Assembly: GCA_029261355.1 (NCBI GenBank)
Contig: JAJDBM010000036.1
Location: forward strand, 124,001 to 188,000
DNA: 64,000 nucleotides
Reading direction: 5' to 3'
DNA from: Nitrospirales bacterium
GTDB lineage: Bacteria; Nitrospirota; Nitrospiria; Nitrospirales; UBA8639
A model generated the notes under the pieces. It was not told where the DNA came from. It saw nothing but the letters and a program-made list of their open reading frames with translations, and ran no database searches. The translations under genes and the position numbers were made by a program. Shown piece by piece: positions 29,663 through 39,554 of the stretch. Position 1 is the stretch's first letter. Every line of letters begins with the position of its first letter.

Positions 29663-30336
29663 TTTCGTTTGATCATACAGCAACGTAAACTCTGCAAGCC
29701 TAAGATCTCATTCAGAATCGATGTTCACGCACTGACCTTCTACAACAACATTCCCTCTGTCTTGCCCATGAGAATCTAATCGGTAAGCAAGCATTGTCGC
29801 GTCAACGTATAAGCGATAGTATTACGATGGGACACGGGCCGCAATTGCTGACGTGCAATAATGTACTTGCCATTCTGGTCTTAGTTAAACAGTGCCTCAT
29901 CCTCAGCGACCAGCTGTTTCAATGGATGCGATTTAGAATCTATTTCGGAGAGCTTCCTACAACATCGAACCCACCTTCAATCAGCTTAGATATTGTTTCT
30001 GTTACGTGATCAGCAGTTCGAAGGGGCGAGGTAGATTGCAGCATGACCACAATATCATAATGGCACCCGTCAGCTTCTTCCGTTGCATACAATGCATGTG
30101 TCAACACATCAATATCACCAATCATATCACCTGAGAGAGGTATCGAACACCTAAATGGCAGATCGATACCAATTCCTTTGGCAGTACCTACCATCTCATC
30201 ATGATCAGTAGAAACAACCGCTCTATTTACCCATAAAAGGGATTCAAGCAACTTGGCCCACATGCCCAATCAAAGGAACCCCCTTACTGCCGCCTATCGC
30301 TGGAACAACGACCAGAATTCTTTGATTTATAAACAT
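29663..30336 (-). pseudogene. decayed CMP-nonulosonate (NeuA-like) cytidylyltransferase
   Basis: From ATG 30336 the frame reads MFINQRILVVVPAIGGSKGV, a degraded copy of the PARGGSKG CTP-binding motif, then a stop at about 30246. A shifted frame gives NRAVVSTDHDEMVGTAKGIG, IDVLTHALYATEEADG and VVMLQSTSPLRTADHVTET, ending in a stop after GSSPK at 29940. A further frame gives SHPLKQLVAEDEAL, a stop, then YIIARQQLRPVSHRNTIAY. After another shift, VVEGQCVNID, a stop, then DLRLAEF to about 29663. Motif order spans the full length of the family, with at least three stops and several frame shifts. A longest open piece of 109 codons (29940-30269) should not be read as a gene. Confidence 0.85.
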
Positions 30337-30348
30337 AAAGGGTGAAAG

Positions 30349-31116
30349 CTACTTTTTAGAATATGCCGCGTTGATCGTCCAACGGAACGTACCTCGACGC
30401 ATTGGCTTAAAACCATGATAGAAGGCTTCACTCATATCATAGAAAATACATGTATTCCTGAGTATCTTAGGTTCGAATATTAGTTCTTTAAATTCATTGT
30501 CTCCCCAGATTCCTAATCCACCGGATTCATCACCACCTGTTCCGTCTATAAACATGATAAAATTGATGCGAGTTGGATCGTTTTGGCTATCGATGTGAGG
30601 AATAACACTGGATCCCCAGTATGCTCGAGTCATAAGAATCTGATAACAGCCCCGCTCTATACTATCGCCGGAAACGGCACAGATACGCTGCAAAAATTCA
30701 TCGGAAGCAAGAAATCTATAAGCCGATGCAAGAGCTGGAAACAGCTCAATTGTCTTCGGCAATGTAGTTCTTGGATCCCAAAACAAACCACGATCGTATG
30801 ATTTTGTAATTGTACTAATTGGATTCAAAAACCGCTTATCTGGAAGTTGTTTTAAAAGACAAGTATGGAATTTCAATTCCCAGAAATTTTCGCAATATGC
30901 CCACCGATTTTCATGATAGCGCTCGCTCGCATGTTCAAATGTCTCTGAAACTTCAGCTCGTCCCTCATAGCCTAGGAAGGCCGGCGCTGCAAAAAGACTC
31001 CGATGAAGACTACGAATTTTTGCTCTAATGGGATAGAGCTTTATGAGAAAATGTAAGTGTGCGAGATTTGGAAATTCATAGGTTTTTTCTAACTTCTTAC
31101 TAATGCCTTTCGCCAC
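30349..31116 (-). CDS. 2OG-Fe(II) oxygenase superfamily-like protein
   Basis: The C-terminal half shows a jelly-roll oxygenase pattern. IPHIDSQND supplies the H-x-D pair (about His174, Asp176), NFIMFIDGTGGDESGGLGIW the following strands, AFYHGFKPM a distal His (about 234), and RGTFRW the basic residue that could bind 2-oxoglutarate. The N-terminal 120 residues are unassigned. A GTG at 31116 with AGGAG five bases upstream is the best start. A TTG five codons earlier lacks this spacing. Family members hydroxylate proteins, lipids or small molecules, and the substrate here is unknown. The surroundings suggest a glycan or lipid. Confidence 0.65.
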   Translation of the reverse strand: MAKGISKKLEKTYEFPNLAHLHFLIKLYPIRAKIRSLHRSLFAAPAFLGYEGRAEVSETFEHASERYHENRWAYCENFWELKFHTCLLKQLPDKRFLNPISTITKSYDRGLFWDPRTTLPKTIELFPALASAYRFLASDEFLQRICAVSGDSIERGCYQILMTRAYWGSSVIPHIDSQNDPTRINFIMFIDGTGGDESGGLGIWGDNEFKELIFEPKILRNTCIFYDMSEAFYHGFKPMRRGTFRWTINAAYSKK

Positions 31117-31230
31117 TTGAACTCCTACCAAGAACTAAAATTTAAGGAAACACTAAAATGTACCAACACCAATGTGTCAACAATTTTTTGAGAATTTGTA
31201 ATTCCCCACCTTGCAATAAATGCTTTGTCC

Positions 31231-32655
31231 TTATTGTAGAGCTTTTCTAAAGATCTCAAGGGAGCGCGCTGTCGCATCCCCGGTGAAAGGCGAGACAAAT
31301 TCTTCAAAAACCTTCCGTCGTTCATTCATCACTGATTCCGTAACTACCGGATTCTCCAGTCGTGCCAATATTAGCGTATCTATATCTATATCTACATCTG
31401 GAATATCAAACAAATGATAGTACTCGCGAAACATCAAAACTTCCTCTACACGCTCTTTCTCCCGTATCTCTTTAATATGAGGGAGTATTATTGGTTTCCC
31501 AGCAATAGCTGCCTCAAGAATGGTTGTGGATTGCATGCCACACACAACATGCGAGTTAAGAATAGTCTCCTGAGCAGCCATACGTTCCGTACAGAACTCA
31601 ATGTTTGAAATGCGGTTAATCGGCTGCTGCGCAGACTTTTCAATCTCGCTTATGTACGAACCCATTTGGCCATTATTTGGACCTTTCAAATGCATATCCT
31701 TCATCTTTATGACAAAGTGAATGTCAGGATGAACTACAGCCAGCCGAGCGAATGCCCGCATAACGGCAAGCGATGCTTCAAAAAACGAAAAGTAGCTCAA
31801 GTCTTTGAGTTGTGCTCCCCTAGGACACGAAAAAAATGTTACCTGTTTTCCTTTTGAGGAACACTCCTTCATTTCTCGACTATTCACCTTGCCGATGAAG
31901 TCATCCATTCGAGGGCATCCACGAATAATGATATTTTCTGGTGGGCAAATCTCAGCATCCACGAATGTTTTACGAGCCACAGCATTCTGCACAGCAATAA
32001 ATCTGCTATAAAACGGACCGAGTATACGATGGCGGTCAACTGCATGCTTGAAATGAGCTGGAACTATATACAATGCTTCACGGTAGTAACAGACTTGCGG
32101 AACCCCAACTTGAGTGGCAACACGGATAAAATCAGCTTCGCGTCGATATCGAGCATCGCTATTGACAATCATATTGACCGACAACCGACGAAAGAATTCT
32201 GGCAGGAAACGTTCGAGAAAAATGCGATAAACCTCTCGTTGTTTCGCAATTTTGCTACCTGGCCTCTCAGCCGCAAATTCTCCACGAACCCCGAAAAAAT
32301 GTGTGCTATCTATCCATTCTTGCTGAATGGGTTCACGAACAAACACTGCCAGCAAATAGAGAAGAAAAGTAGGAGATATAGATAAAAATTGAAAGTCTGG
32401 ATGTCGAGAAAATATATCCACATCGCCTCTAAACCGTTCATAATCCGTAACCAAAATAGTGTGCTTTGCTTGATGATTATTACGTCCTATAGGTTTCACA
32501 AACCGTACGGACACATCTGCCAGGATTGAATACAGTCCCAGCCTATGACACAGAATGAAAAAGGCTCTAAACACAAACTTCTTCATGATCGTAATGAGGT
32601 CATTCAACAGAATAGTTTTCTTAATCAATCTCGTATCAATGCCAATAGCTAGCAT
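31231..32655 (-). CDS. GT-B-fold surface-carbohydrate protein (CDP-glycerol transferase/epimerase-like)
   Basis: A 474-residue soluble protein. The C-terminal half has the GT-B pattern of the CDP-glycerol glycerophosphotransferase/UDP-GlcNAc epimerase-like group: VTFFSCPRGAQLKDL, HFVIKMKDMH, then SHVVCGMQSTTILEAAIAGK, the last resembling the donor-binding Ser/Thr-Ser-rich loop. A YYREALY segment precedes it. The first 23 residues may be leader-like, with Met24 (32586) as an alternative start. Probably a transferase in surface glycan assembly; substrate not deducible. Confidence 0.6.
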   Translation of the reverse strand: MLAIGIDTRLIKKTILLNDLITIMKKFVFRAFFILCHRLGLYSILADVSVRFVKPIGRNNHQAKHTILVTDYERFRGDVDIFSRHPDFQFLSISPTFLLYLLAVFVREPIQQEWIDSTHFFGVRGEFAAERPGSKIAKQREVYRIFLERFLPEFFRRLSVNMIVNSDARYRREADFIRVATQVGVPQVCYYREALYIVPAHFKHAVDRHRILGPFYSRFIAVQNAVARKTFVDAEICPPENIIIRGCPRMDDFIGKVNSREMKECSSKGKQVTFFSCPRGAQLKDLSYFSFFEASLAVMRAFARLAVVHPDIHFVIKMKDMHLKGPNNGQMGSYISEIEKSAQQPINRISNIEFCTERMAAQETILNSHVVCGMQSTTILEAAIAGKPIILPHIKEIREKERVEEVLMFREYYHLFDIPDVDIDIDTLILARLENPVVTESVMNERRKVFEEFVSPFTGDATARSLEIFRKALQ

Positions 32656-32741
32656 TGAGAATCAGACTGTTTGCTGGAAATAGAAAAATTCGCAAACTAG
32701 GTATTAGCATCTCATAGCCTTTGGACAACTATGGCAAGATT

Positions 32742-33953
32742 CTATACATGAGCAACCAGAGCCTCTACATCCAACTCCTGCTCTCTATCACAGACTATTA
32801 ATCCGTTTATGACTTTCTGATAGTTTGATGTGAGACGTGTGAGTGAATAACGTGTGGCAATGTCCTCAGCAATCATGGCAAGCTGCTCACGATCCAGTTG
32901 TAGAGTCTTCTCTATAGCCTTTGCCCACGCCAGGGCATCGAGAGGTACAAGAAATCCAGCCCTTCCTTCAGGCAGATAATCTTTAAATGAGGGTACCCCA
33001 GCATTAGCGACAACAGGGACACCACAGGCTAAGGCTTCTAGCAACGGTGTTCCGAGTCCCTCCATCAAACTTGGCATGGCGTACACATCGGCTGCTTTCA
33101 TGTAGCTTGCGGAATCGACGAAATTTGTTATTAATTGCACCCTATCTGTCAGATCCAGAGAATCAATTGATATACGCAAGTCAGATAAATAGGCTTGATC
33201 ACGTTCAGCCAATGCTCCTGAATCTACTATTGGACCAGCCATCAGCAACTTAAAACGTGAGCTAAGTAAACCCAGAACTTCCAGCAAAAAAAGCTGATTC
33301 TTTTGTGGCATAAACTTCGCGACCATCGCAATGACAATGTCATCATTGCTAAATACGGTCAGCCTCTGACGATAGTCATGTTTGGTCCCCTCCTCAAGTG
33401 TGAATCTTTCCGTATCCACTGGATTTGGACGGACCCAGACATTGACGCCAAATCCAAAGGAACGGCAACGTTGACCTAGTTTTTCAGAAATGGCAACAAT
33501 TGCGGAACGCCGCCGAACACTCGGCCGCCAAATTTTCTCTACTAGCGGCAAACCCTGATTAGGCACGGCACCAGCAGTGACTAATTCCACTAACAAGGGT
33601 TTGTATTTCCATTGTGCATAGTGTATCGCCGCGCAAGTGACCGCACTGCTGCCAATCGTATGTATAAGGTCAAAATGAGTTTTCGAAAGTATCTGCCACG
33701 TACTGAGGAATTCTCGATAAAAACTAATGATGCGCGCGCACTTGCCACCGGCTGCACTATGGGAACGAATACGGCGCACAGCAATATCATCGATCACATA
33801 GCACGCGGCCTCAGCTTGTTCGATGCCTCCGCAAAGTACTTGCATTGACCATTCAGGGTGTTCTCTCAATAACCGTCGGTAAAGCCTATGGATACGAACC
33901 GCGGGCCCCGTATATTCTGGTAGAAATTTACTTGCGACAACGAGTATGTGCAT
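32742..33953 (-). CDS. GT4-type glycosyltransferase
   Basis: Begins MHILVVASKFLPEYTGPAVR with the GT4 acceptor-side loop. VAMVAKFMPQKNQLFLLEVL, then MPSLMEGLGTPLLEALACG (EX7E motif) and VPSFKDYLPEGRAGFLVP complete the donor site. Length of 403 is normal. Follows the AsnB-like gene on the same strand after a 116-base gap. Donor and acceptor unknown. Confidence 0.9.
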   Translation of the reverse strand: MHILVVASKFLPEYTGPAVRIHRLYRRLLREHPEWSMQVLCGGIEQAEAACYVIDDIAVRRIRSHSAAGGKCARIISFYREFLSTWQILSKTHFDLIHTIGSSAVTCAAIHYAQWKYKPLLVELVTAGAVPNQGLPLVEKIWRPSVRRRSAIVAISEKLGQRCRSFGFGVNVWVRPNPVDTERFTLEEGTKHDYRQRLTVFSNDDIVIAMVAKFMPQKNQLFLLEVLGLLSSRFKLLMAGPIVDSGALAERDQAYLSDLRISIDSLDLTDRVQLITNFVDSASYMKAADVYAMPSLMEGLGTPLLEALACGVPVVANAGVPSFKDYLPEGRAGFLVPLDALAWAKAIEKTLQLDREQLAMIAEDIATRYSLTRLTSNYQKVINGLIVCDREQELDVEALVAHV

Positions 33954-34069
33954 CGACAGTTAGCGCCTTTTACGATCACGTAGCTTGTCATCAATACGCA
34001 TGGATTGACTTAGCACTGAATGACACGGAACAATAGTTCAGACAATGTTTGTAATCTACAAGTCAAAAA

Positions 34070-35794
34070 CTATGTTTTTAACTTAGGAATACCTTTCGCC
34101 TCAGAACTTTTAGTCAGGCCCGCTAACTTGACAGAACCGGTGTTGGCATTATCTGCAAACGGAATTCCTAGTTCATGAAACCATTGACGTGTGTATAGAG
34201 AAACTGGATTCCGAATATCTCCAGCCATCGATAACACCTCTCGCCAGGGAAATACTGAGTAATGATGACCAAACCGACCAAAATAGGCGAATGGCTTTTG
34301 TATTGCCCGATGATACCTCACCGGAGTTAACTTGTGAGCTACACTGGACAGAGGAAGCACAAACCATTTCGCACCTTTCCCCCAGGCTGTCACATTGTCT
34401 GGCAACTGCGAAAATATCCCTCGATAGTCCCATTTTTTAAGATAAGTCTTATACAAGCCCTGCCTAAGTTTATATTGAAATGGCACTCCTCGCCAAAAAT
34501 TTACGAGCTTCATGTCCCAAAATGGAAGCATCCAGTCCATACCTAAAAACTCATAGGCTCGTTGCTGATTAATGACATATTTCGTCTGACGCTCCCGATG
34601 TTCCCAAAATTCGTACAGGGCTGCTATTTCTTCCGCGGGGCGGACTTCAGTCATCGAACCCTCAAAGGCAACAGACTTGGCAATGCGCTTATACAACAAC
34701 TGCCGAACGCCTGGAGTTCTTATAGACCGCCAAAGGTCAAAGTGTTTGTCAATAAGACCATCTGCCATTTCTTTGAAGGATTGGGAACGTTCAAGAACAT
34801 CAAACCTCAGGTGACCACCACTGGTAAAATCTCCGCTCTGCCCATTTACTAAGACCGCATCTTTTTCTATAAGGCCATCTTGAACTAGTCGAAGCATCAC
34901 ATCAAAATCTTGGGGGTTGGGAACAGAGGACATACCCTCGGCAAAACGCCAGTAGTTCCACCTTGCATCACTTTCAAAAAGAGCCCGCATGTCACGCCGT
35001 TGGCTTGGGATAAAAAACCATGAGAGTTCAAGACGTTCTGCCACGATTTTAGCCATCTGTGCTTCTGTGTTTCCTGGTAAACCAAACGAAAATGTTTGTA
35101 TACGTGGATAGTTTGCTTCTTGAAGTTTTGCGGCAATGAGCCGAGAGTCAAGCCCTCCGCTGAGTGGGACCCAAATTGGCCGCCCATCTGCATCTTGAAT
35201 CAGCCGTCCTATCGCTTCATCTGTGGCAACCCCCAACGCATCGACCAACCCAATTTCATCACTAGCAACTGGAGGCGTTGGCAAATAACGGAAATATTGA
35301 TGAAGCCTTGGACTCTTCTCTCCTCTTGGCCAGATCAAAAAATTTCCAGCTACAAGTTGATGTAATCCTTTGAGAAGGGTATCAGGCCCTGTTACATATC
35401 CGCTTAAGGCCGCTTCCAGAGCGGCCTCACCGTAAACCTCCTGTTTGCCGCCAAGTTCCGCGACATCTCGTGCATTACCACCTAAGACCGGCGAGTCACC
35501 ATTCATTGTGTAAAAAACAGGAAAACTACGATTCTGATCAACCACAGCCACAACTCCCGATGGCCCATCTAAAATAACAGCAAATGGCGTATTCACCTGA
35601 TTCAGCAACACACTCAAGTCATCCGTACTAGGTAACTCTCTTGTGCCTACTACCATTTCCAGTAGACTGTCCACTGACTTTTGGCATCCCACCCACAGCA
35701 CTTTCCAGTCAGCATAATCCTTACGTTTCCAGATTTTTGGTCCGGGGATAAGAACAGGTTGACTCAGGATTTTATTTGATTGAAACAGAGTCAT
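34070..35794 (-). CDS. asparagine-synthase-related protein lacking the glutaminase cysteine
   Basis: The C-terminal part is an ATP-PPi synthetase domain with VPLSGGLDSRLIAAKL (PP-loop at 211-217) and QTFSFGLPGNTEA. The N-terminal region (FAVILDGPSGVVAVVDQNRS, PVLGGNARDVAEL) keeps the Ntn-glutaminase layout but does not start with Met-Cys and shows no equivalent nucleophile. It probably uses free ammonia, or ligates a different amine, or adenylates a carboxylate in the manner of beta-lactam synthetase. Length is 574. Located among methyl- and glycosyltransferases, so a sugar-acid amidation is a plausible but unproven role. The window also encodes a complete AsnB at 16.1 kb. Confidence 0.75.
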   Translation of the reverse strand: MTLFQSNKILSQPVLIPGPKIWKRKDYADWKVLWVGCQKSVDSLLEMVVGTRELPSTDDLSVLLNQVNTPFAVILDGPSGVVAVVDQNRSFPVFYTMNGDSPVLGGNARDVAELGGKQEVYGEAALEAALSGYVTGPDTLLKGLHQLVAGNFLIWPRGEKSPRLHQYFRYLPTPPVASDEIGLVDALGVATDEAIGRLIQDADGRPIWVPLSGGLDSRLIAAKLQEANYPRIQTFSFGLPGNTEAQMAKIVAERLELSWFFIPSQRRDMRALFESDARWNYWRFAEGMSSVPNPQDFDVMLRLVQDGLIEKDAVLVNGQSGDFTSGGHLRFDVLERSQSFKEMADGLIDKHFDLWRSIRTPGVRQLLYKRIAKSVAFEGSMTEVRPAEEIAALYEFWEHRERQTKYVINQQRAYEFLGMDWMLPFWDMKLVNFWRGVPFQYKLRQGLYKTYLKKWDYRGIFSQLPDNVTAWGKGAKWFVLPLSSVAHKLTPVRYHRAIQKPFAYFGRFGHHYSVFPWREVLSMAGDIRNPVSLYTRQWFHELGIPFADNANTGSVKLAGLTKSSEAKGIPKLKT

Positions 35795-35851
35795 CAGTGT
35801 ATCTAGAGATCTGTAAATATGGTCTATGCCAATAGATCTAGACAGGTCAGT

Positions 35852-37507
35852 TCAAGAGTGAGGAACTAACGAGAGGCCAAAATATTTCTCGGCAAACTCT
35901 TCTGTGCACAATGCCTTTAAAATCGCTTCTTCGACTCCATATTCAATCTCTTGCGGATTGAATCGGTACCCTCCCTGAAGCACGCGTTTGGCTTTAACGA
36001 CAGCACAACGTTCAGTGAGATCTTTCATCCCCTCAGGGTCGAACGGACGATCACCTGTATCAACAAGGAGAACGCCTCTTTGTGAAGACAGGGCATCAAA
36101 CCATGCAGAGCCCGCAAAGTCGAAAATGAGTACATCGGCATCAACTGTAATAGGATCAAAACTCCCAGTCAGAATTTCATCGCAATGGGGACCGTAAAAC
36201 TTTTCCACCATTCCTAAACGGGGGAGCAACCCTTTTGGATGTGGCCTTACAATCACATGGTGTCCAAATTTCTTAAGGATACGCAACAGAAAAATCTGTA
36301 AGTCGGCAATCAATGGGTCAGGAGGCTTAAAGGCAATGGTGAGATGATTCCATTCGCCTGAGAATAAACCAGCGACTAGAACAACTCGCTTCCCATCACC
36401 ACGCAACTTTCTGCATTCTTGACCACTGCGGAATCCGGCGACATGCATAGGCGATCCTGCAGCACGAATCTTCGGAACAAATGATGGGCGCACAATACGT
36501 TGATGAGCTAATCGCTGCGTAATATTTAATGCCTCTTTCGGGCCATGAACCCAGTATTCGTCAGCTTCCTGTAATTCTGAAAATGCCCACAAGGGATCGT
36601 CAAAGAATCCACGATCGCCACCGTGAGTGCAGCGGGAAACCTGGCGTTCCTCATCACGATAGAGTTTACCTAACAAACGACCTGATACTTTAGGAGTCCC
36701 TCCCAAAAGAGAACCAGAAATCTTCTTGCCCCGCCGCCAGTCTTTATACGCACAGAAATCCCCGTAGGCCTGACCAACACGCTCTCTCAAAAACAGACCA
36801 AACATTAAGACACATCTGTTAATGAGACTCTTTGGCAGTCCATTCAAGAATCGAAGATGTTCACGGAATTCTTCTATCAGCACCTCTGTCACATCCCTCA
36901 CACCAGGAACAACGTGTCCGGTGTCAGTAAAGGGAAGAAGGTCAGGATACAGGACAACAGGAATCCGTGCGTCATCATTGGCAACCACCCGCGACACGAT
37001 ATTATTGATGCTTTGAATATCGACACGTCTATCTGCTCGAATAAGCAATGTACTAGCCAAACGCTTAAGCCCCCGTAAAGGAGTCTTCCAGTTCTCTTTA
37101 CCTGGTTTATTCGGCGCACATCCAGGATGGATATCGTATATCTTGCTGGGCACAGAGTCCCCACTATTGAGCCAGGCAGCAATTGGTGAGATCCGTTCAT
37201 CCAAAATAATCTCAGCTCCCTTTTTCCCTGCTTCTTGAATATCTACGGCGGCGCAGGCAATACGTGATGCATCTCGGGCAATATCTGAAAAAACGGCGTT
37301 TACGGCACCCCGCACCTCCCAATCACTGCTGCCTTCAATCACAACATGTATCCGAACAGGGTATGTAAACGACCACGGTTGGTAGGATTCGTTAGGCGTA
37401 GGCCAATGCATGGACAATTCTGATAATCCAAGCTCCTCTCCAGTGAGTGCTAGGATATCCATCCGCATCGTTTGACAGACTTGCTTGAAGGGAGGAGATG
37501 AATTCAC
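35852..37507 (-). CDS. GT-B-like surface-carbohydrate protein, function unknown
   Basis: A 551-residue soluble protein. The C-terminal 200 residues read like the CDP-glycerol glycerophosphotransferase/GT-B group: VVLVAGLFSGEWNHLT, HHVIVRPHPKGLL (Arg-Pro-His-Pro), VDADVLIFDFAGSAWFDALS and GVLLVDTGDRPFDP. The N-terminal 300 residues are unassigned. The listed start is a GTG with poor ribosome-binding context. ATG at 37468 or 37462 are alternatives that would drop 13-15 residues. Location suggests a transferase in the locus. Confidence 0.5.
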   Translation of the reverse strand: MNSSPPFKQVCQTMRMDILALTGEELGLSELSMHWPTPNESYQPWSFTYPVRIHVVIEGSSDWEVRGAVNAVFSDIARDASRIACAAVDIQEAGKKGAEIILDERISPIAAWLNSGDSVPSKIYDIHPGCAPNKPGKENWKTPLRGLKRLASTLLIRADRRVDIQSINNIVSRVVANDDARIPVVLYPDLLPFTDTGHVVPGVRDVTEVLIEEFREHLRFLNGLPKSLINRCVLMFGLFLRERVGQAYGDFCAYKDWRRGKKISGSLLGGTPKVSGRLLGKLYRDEERQVSRCTHGGDRGFFDDPLWAFSELQEADEYWVHGPKEALNITQRLAHQRIVRPSFVPKIRAAGSPMHVAGFRSGQECRKLRGDGKRVVLVAGLFSGEWNHLTIAFKPPDPLIADLQIFLLRILKKFGHHVIVRPHPKGLLPRLGMVEKFYGPHCDEILTGSFDPITVDADVLIFDFAGSAWFDALSSQRGVLLVDTGDRPFDPEGMKDLTERCAVVKAKRVLQGGYRFNPQEIEYGVEEAILKALCTEEFAEKYFGLSLVPHS

Positions 37508-37590
37508 AATTTCAAAAAGGAATGAAATAAACTGATAGTTATTTTTATATTTTCGTGGGAAGAGCGTTCAAACATTCAAATCGCATTCGA

Positions 37591-38475
37591 TCACCGAAAA
37601 ACTCTGACCATATTCCTGACCACTGAGGTTATCCTCAGTATTTTTACAACAGAATAAATAGTATCAACTGAGTGTGAAACCCAACGAATAAGTGTAAGCT
37701 TCAGCTGATCTACAGGAGAGTCCAATCGACCACTCTGATGAAATTGATATTCCTTTTTTAGCTGGTACTGCACAGATTTTAATTTCTTGGCCTCAACGAC
37801 AAGCTGTCGAGAAGATGTCTTGTCGAAACCACTCATGTGACCGGCTTCCCCCGATTGCAAATAACGTTTCTCTTTCACAAACGGATCATCCATCGCATAG
37901 CGTATTCCTTCACACTGAAAGTGCTGAAAGTCTCTCAACTCTTCAATTGAGGATTGTCCCGGTTCGCTTTCCACTAACTCCCCAAATCCCCATTTTTCTA
38001 GGACCGTTCGTAACATTTCAAAGTCATAGGAATACAAATGCGCATAGCCCCCAAATATTTCATCCATTTCCCGACTGATCGCTAATGTTTGCCCGCCTGG
38101 TGATATAAGAACGCGCACAAAACTGGCTCCAATTCCCAGATGATCACTGTAGTGCTTTGAGCCACTAAAAAAACTGACGTCATTTTTCACGTATGCCTCG
38201 GCCGCCTTTTTTAAGCTTGGCACAAGAATTCGTACTGTGCCCCCTATCTTCATGATTCGATTAAACTCGGCAATCGTCTTTTCCATACGGAGATGCGGAA
38301 TATGTTCCAACATGTGGCTACTGAAGACTATGTCATATGTGTCACTTGGCAAACCAGAGTCCCAGCATTTCCCTCTATGTTTCCAAGGTTCCATATAGTT
38401 ACCCGGAGCATTGTCTAGTACCTCCCATCCCTCTGCAAACCAAGTTGATCCTGCACCAATGTTAATTTTATGCAT
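37591..38475 (-). CDS. SAM-dependent methyltransferase-like protein
   Basis: Starts MHKINIGAGSTWFAEGWEVL, a shortened motif I used by a family of glycan-cluster methyltransferases. YDIVFSSHMLEHIPHLRMEK and IMKIGGTVRILVPSL are the motif II and III regions of the Methyltransf_11 type. The C-terminal 120 residues are an unusual helical, Lys/Gln-rich extension. Length is 294. It sits 32 bases downstream of the sulfotransferase-like gene and is probably cotranscribed with it. Acceptor unknown. Confidence 0.75.
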   Translation of the reverse strand: MHKINIGAGSTWFAEGWEVLDNAPGNYMEPWKHRGKCWDSGLPSDTYDIVFSSHMLEHIPHLRMEKTIAEFNRIMKIGGTVRILVPSLKKAAEAYVKNDVSFFSGSKHYSDHLGIGASFVRVLISPGGQTLAISREMDEIFGGYAHLYSYDFEMLRTVLEKWGFGELVESEPGQSSIEELRDFQHFQCEGIRYAMDDPFVKEKRYLQSGEAGHMSGFDKTSSRQLVVEAKKLKSVQYQLKKEYQFHQSGRLDSPVDQLKLTLIRWVSHSVDTIYSVVKILRITSVVRNMVRVFR

Positions 38476-38507
38476 CTTCGTACTTTAACCTGTGAGTGAA
38501 AATTGAC

Positions 38508-39554
38508 TTATGCCCAACGATGCTTGCGAAAGAAAGCCCGAGCGAAGTCATACATCAATTTGCGGGAGTTAGATATTGGAAAAAGAACAAACTCCATGAG
38601 CGATTTAGCCATACCTGGATTAAACCGAGCAATTCCAAGGATTATGGCAAGAAAAGCACTTACCCCTAAACTAAAAACATGACTACCGCTCTCACAATTT
38701 CCCGATCTATCAGGAAACGAAAACCAGCGCCGACACACCTGTTCAATCACACATCGCTCTTGATCACTCAGGAGTGGCTGCCAGCACTCATCTGGGCCAA
38801 GCCACCCACGTCCTTTCGTGTAACTAAAATACTGTAAGGTATCACCACTGATAAGCTTCGACGGAATGACAAACCCTGGCAGTGGTTCGCTAAATATTTC
38901 TGGAACCGCCTGGGAAGGAAGATTTGCGAATACCACACCAACTCGACCTGGCATTGCTTGAGAAAGACGGTACCCCACATCTGCTGAGAGACACCATAGA
39001 AGTAACTTGTGGAGCATCATTCTCCACCCTCCAGCTAGTCGATCAGGGTACGTGCGCCAATACAAGGAAGCAGCAACGGTCTCGCGAGGGTCACGTAAGA
39101 GTACAATCATGCGCAGATTAGGTAACACTCGCATTAAACTTTCAAAATATATCTCCGCATGAAGATCAGGAGCGATCCAAGCTTTTTCCCCAATTTTCTC
39201 GGCCCAAGTATCTAGTGCAGCTCCGATAAGTCTGACGGGATCTAAGGTATCTTCTTTCACAGTTTCTGCTACAACCGCCTCAAAGCTATCTCCCATGTCG
39301 TCCGCAGGGCAACGAACTGTTTCTCGATTAGGATCTGTAAACCGGGGACGCCTCAAATAATCTCCAACAAAACGGATTCGATCATCCAATGATCGTAGAG
39401 CCTTACTCGAGTGAAAAGCAGGGAATAAGGCATCCACAGTTAATATTGCAGAAGAATCAATTTTTCCTACTAGGGATGCGGCGAGTGTACTTTTTCCACA
39501 TCGTGCGGGACCAGCAATAAGTGTTCCAACGATCCCATTCATTTGTTCATTCAT
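38508..39554 (-). CDS. sulfotransferase-like P-loop protein
   Basis: Near the N-terminus GTLIAGPARCGKSTLAASL is a P-loop in the position of the 5'-phosphosulfate-binding loop. LRMIVLLRDPRETVAASLYW matches the 3'-phosphate-binding motif (RDPRE...S) of PAPS-dependent sulfotransferases. The P-loop is a full Walker A (GPARCGKST), whereas most sulfotransferases have a degenerate loop, so a kinase-like alternative is possible. Length is 348. If a sulfotransferase, its donor PAPS could come from CysC encoded at 15.4 kb. Confidence 0.65.
   Translation of the reverse strand: MNEQMNGIVGTLIAGPARCGKSTLAASLVGKIDSSAILTVDALFPAFHSSKALRSLDDRIRFVGDYLRRPRFTDPNRETVRCPADDMGDSFEAVVAETVKEDTLDPVRLIGAALDTWAEKIGEKAWIAPDLHAEIYFESLMRVLPNLRMIVLLRDPRETVAASLYWRTYPDRLAGGWRMMLHKLLLWCLSADVGYRLSQAMPGRVGVVFANLPSQAVPEIFSEPLPGFVIPSKLISGDTLQYFSYTKGRGWLGPDECWQPLLSDQERCVIEQVCRRWFSFPDRSGNCESGSHVFSLGVSAFLAIILGIARFNPGMAKSLMEFVLFPISNSRKLMYDFARAFFRKHRWA

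Noticed and set aside
29940-30269. 109-codon open frame as a stand-alone small gene
   Set aside because: Its sequence is the middle of a NeuA-like protein, with the N- and C-terminal parts readable in other frames on both sides. It belongs to a pseudogene.
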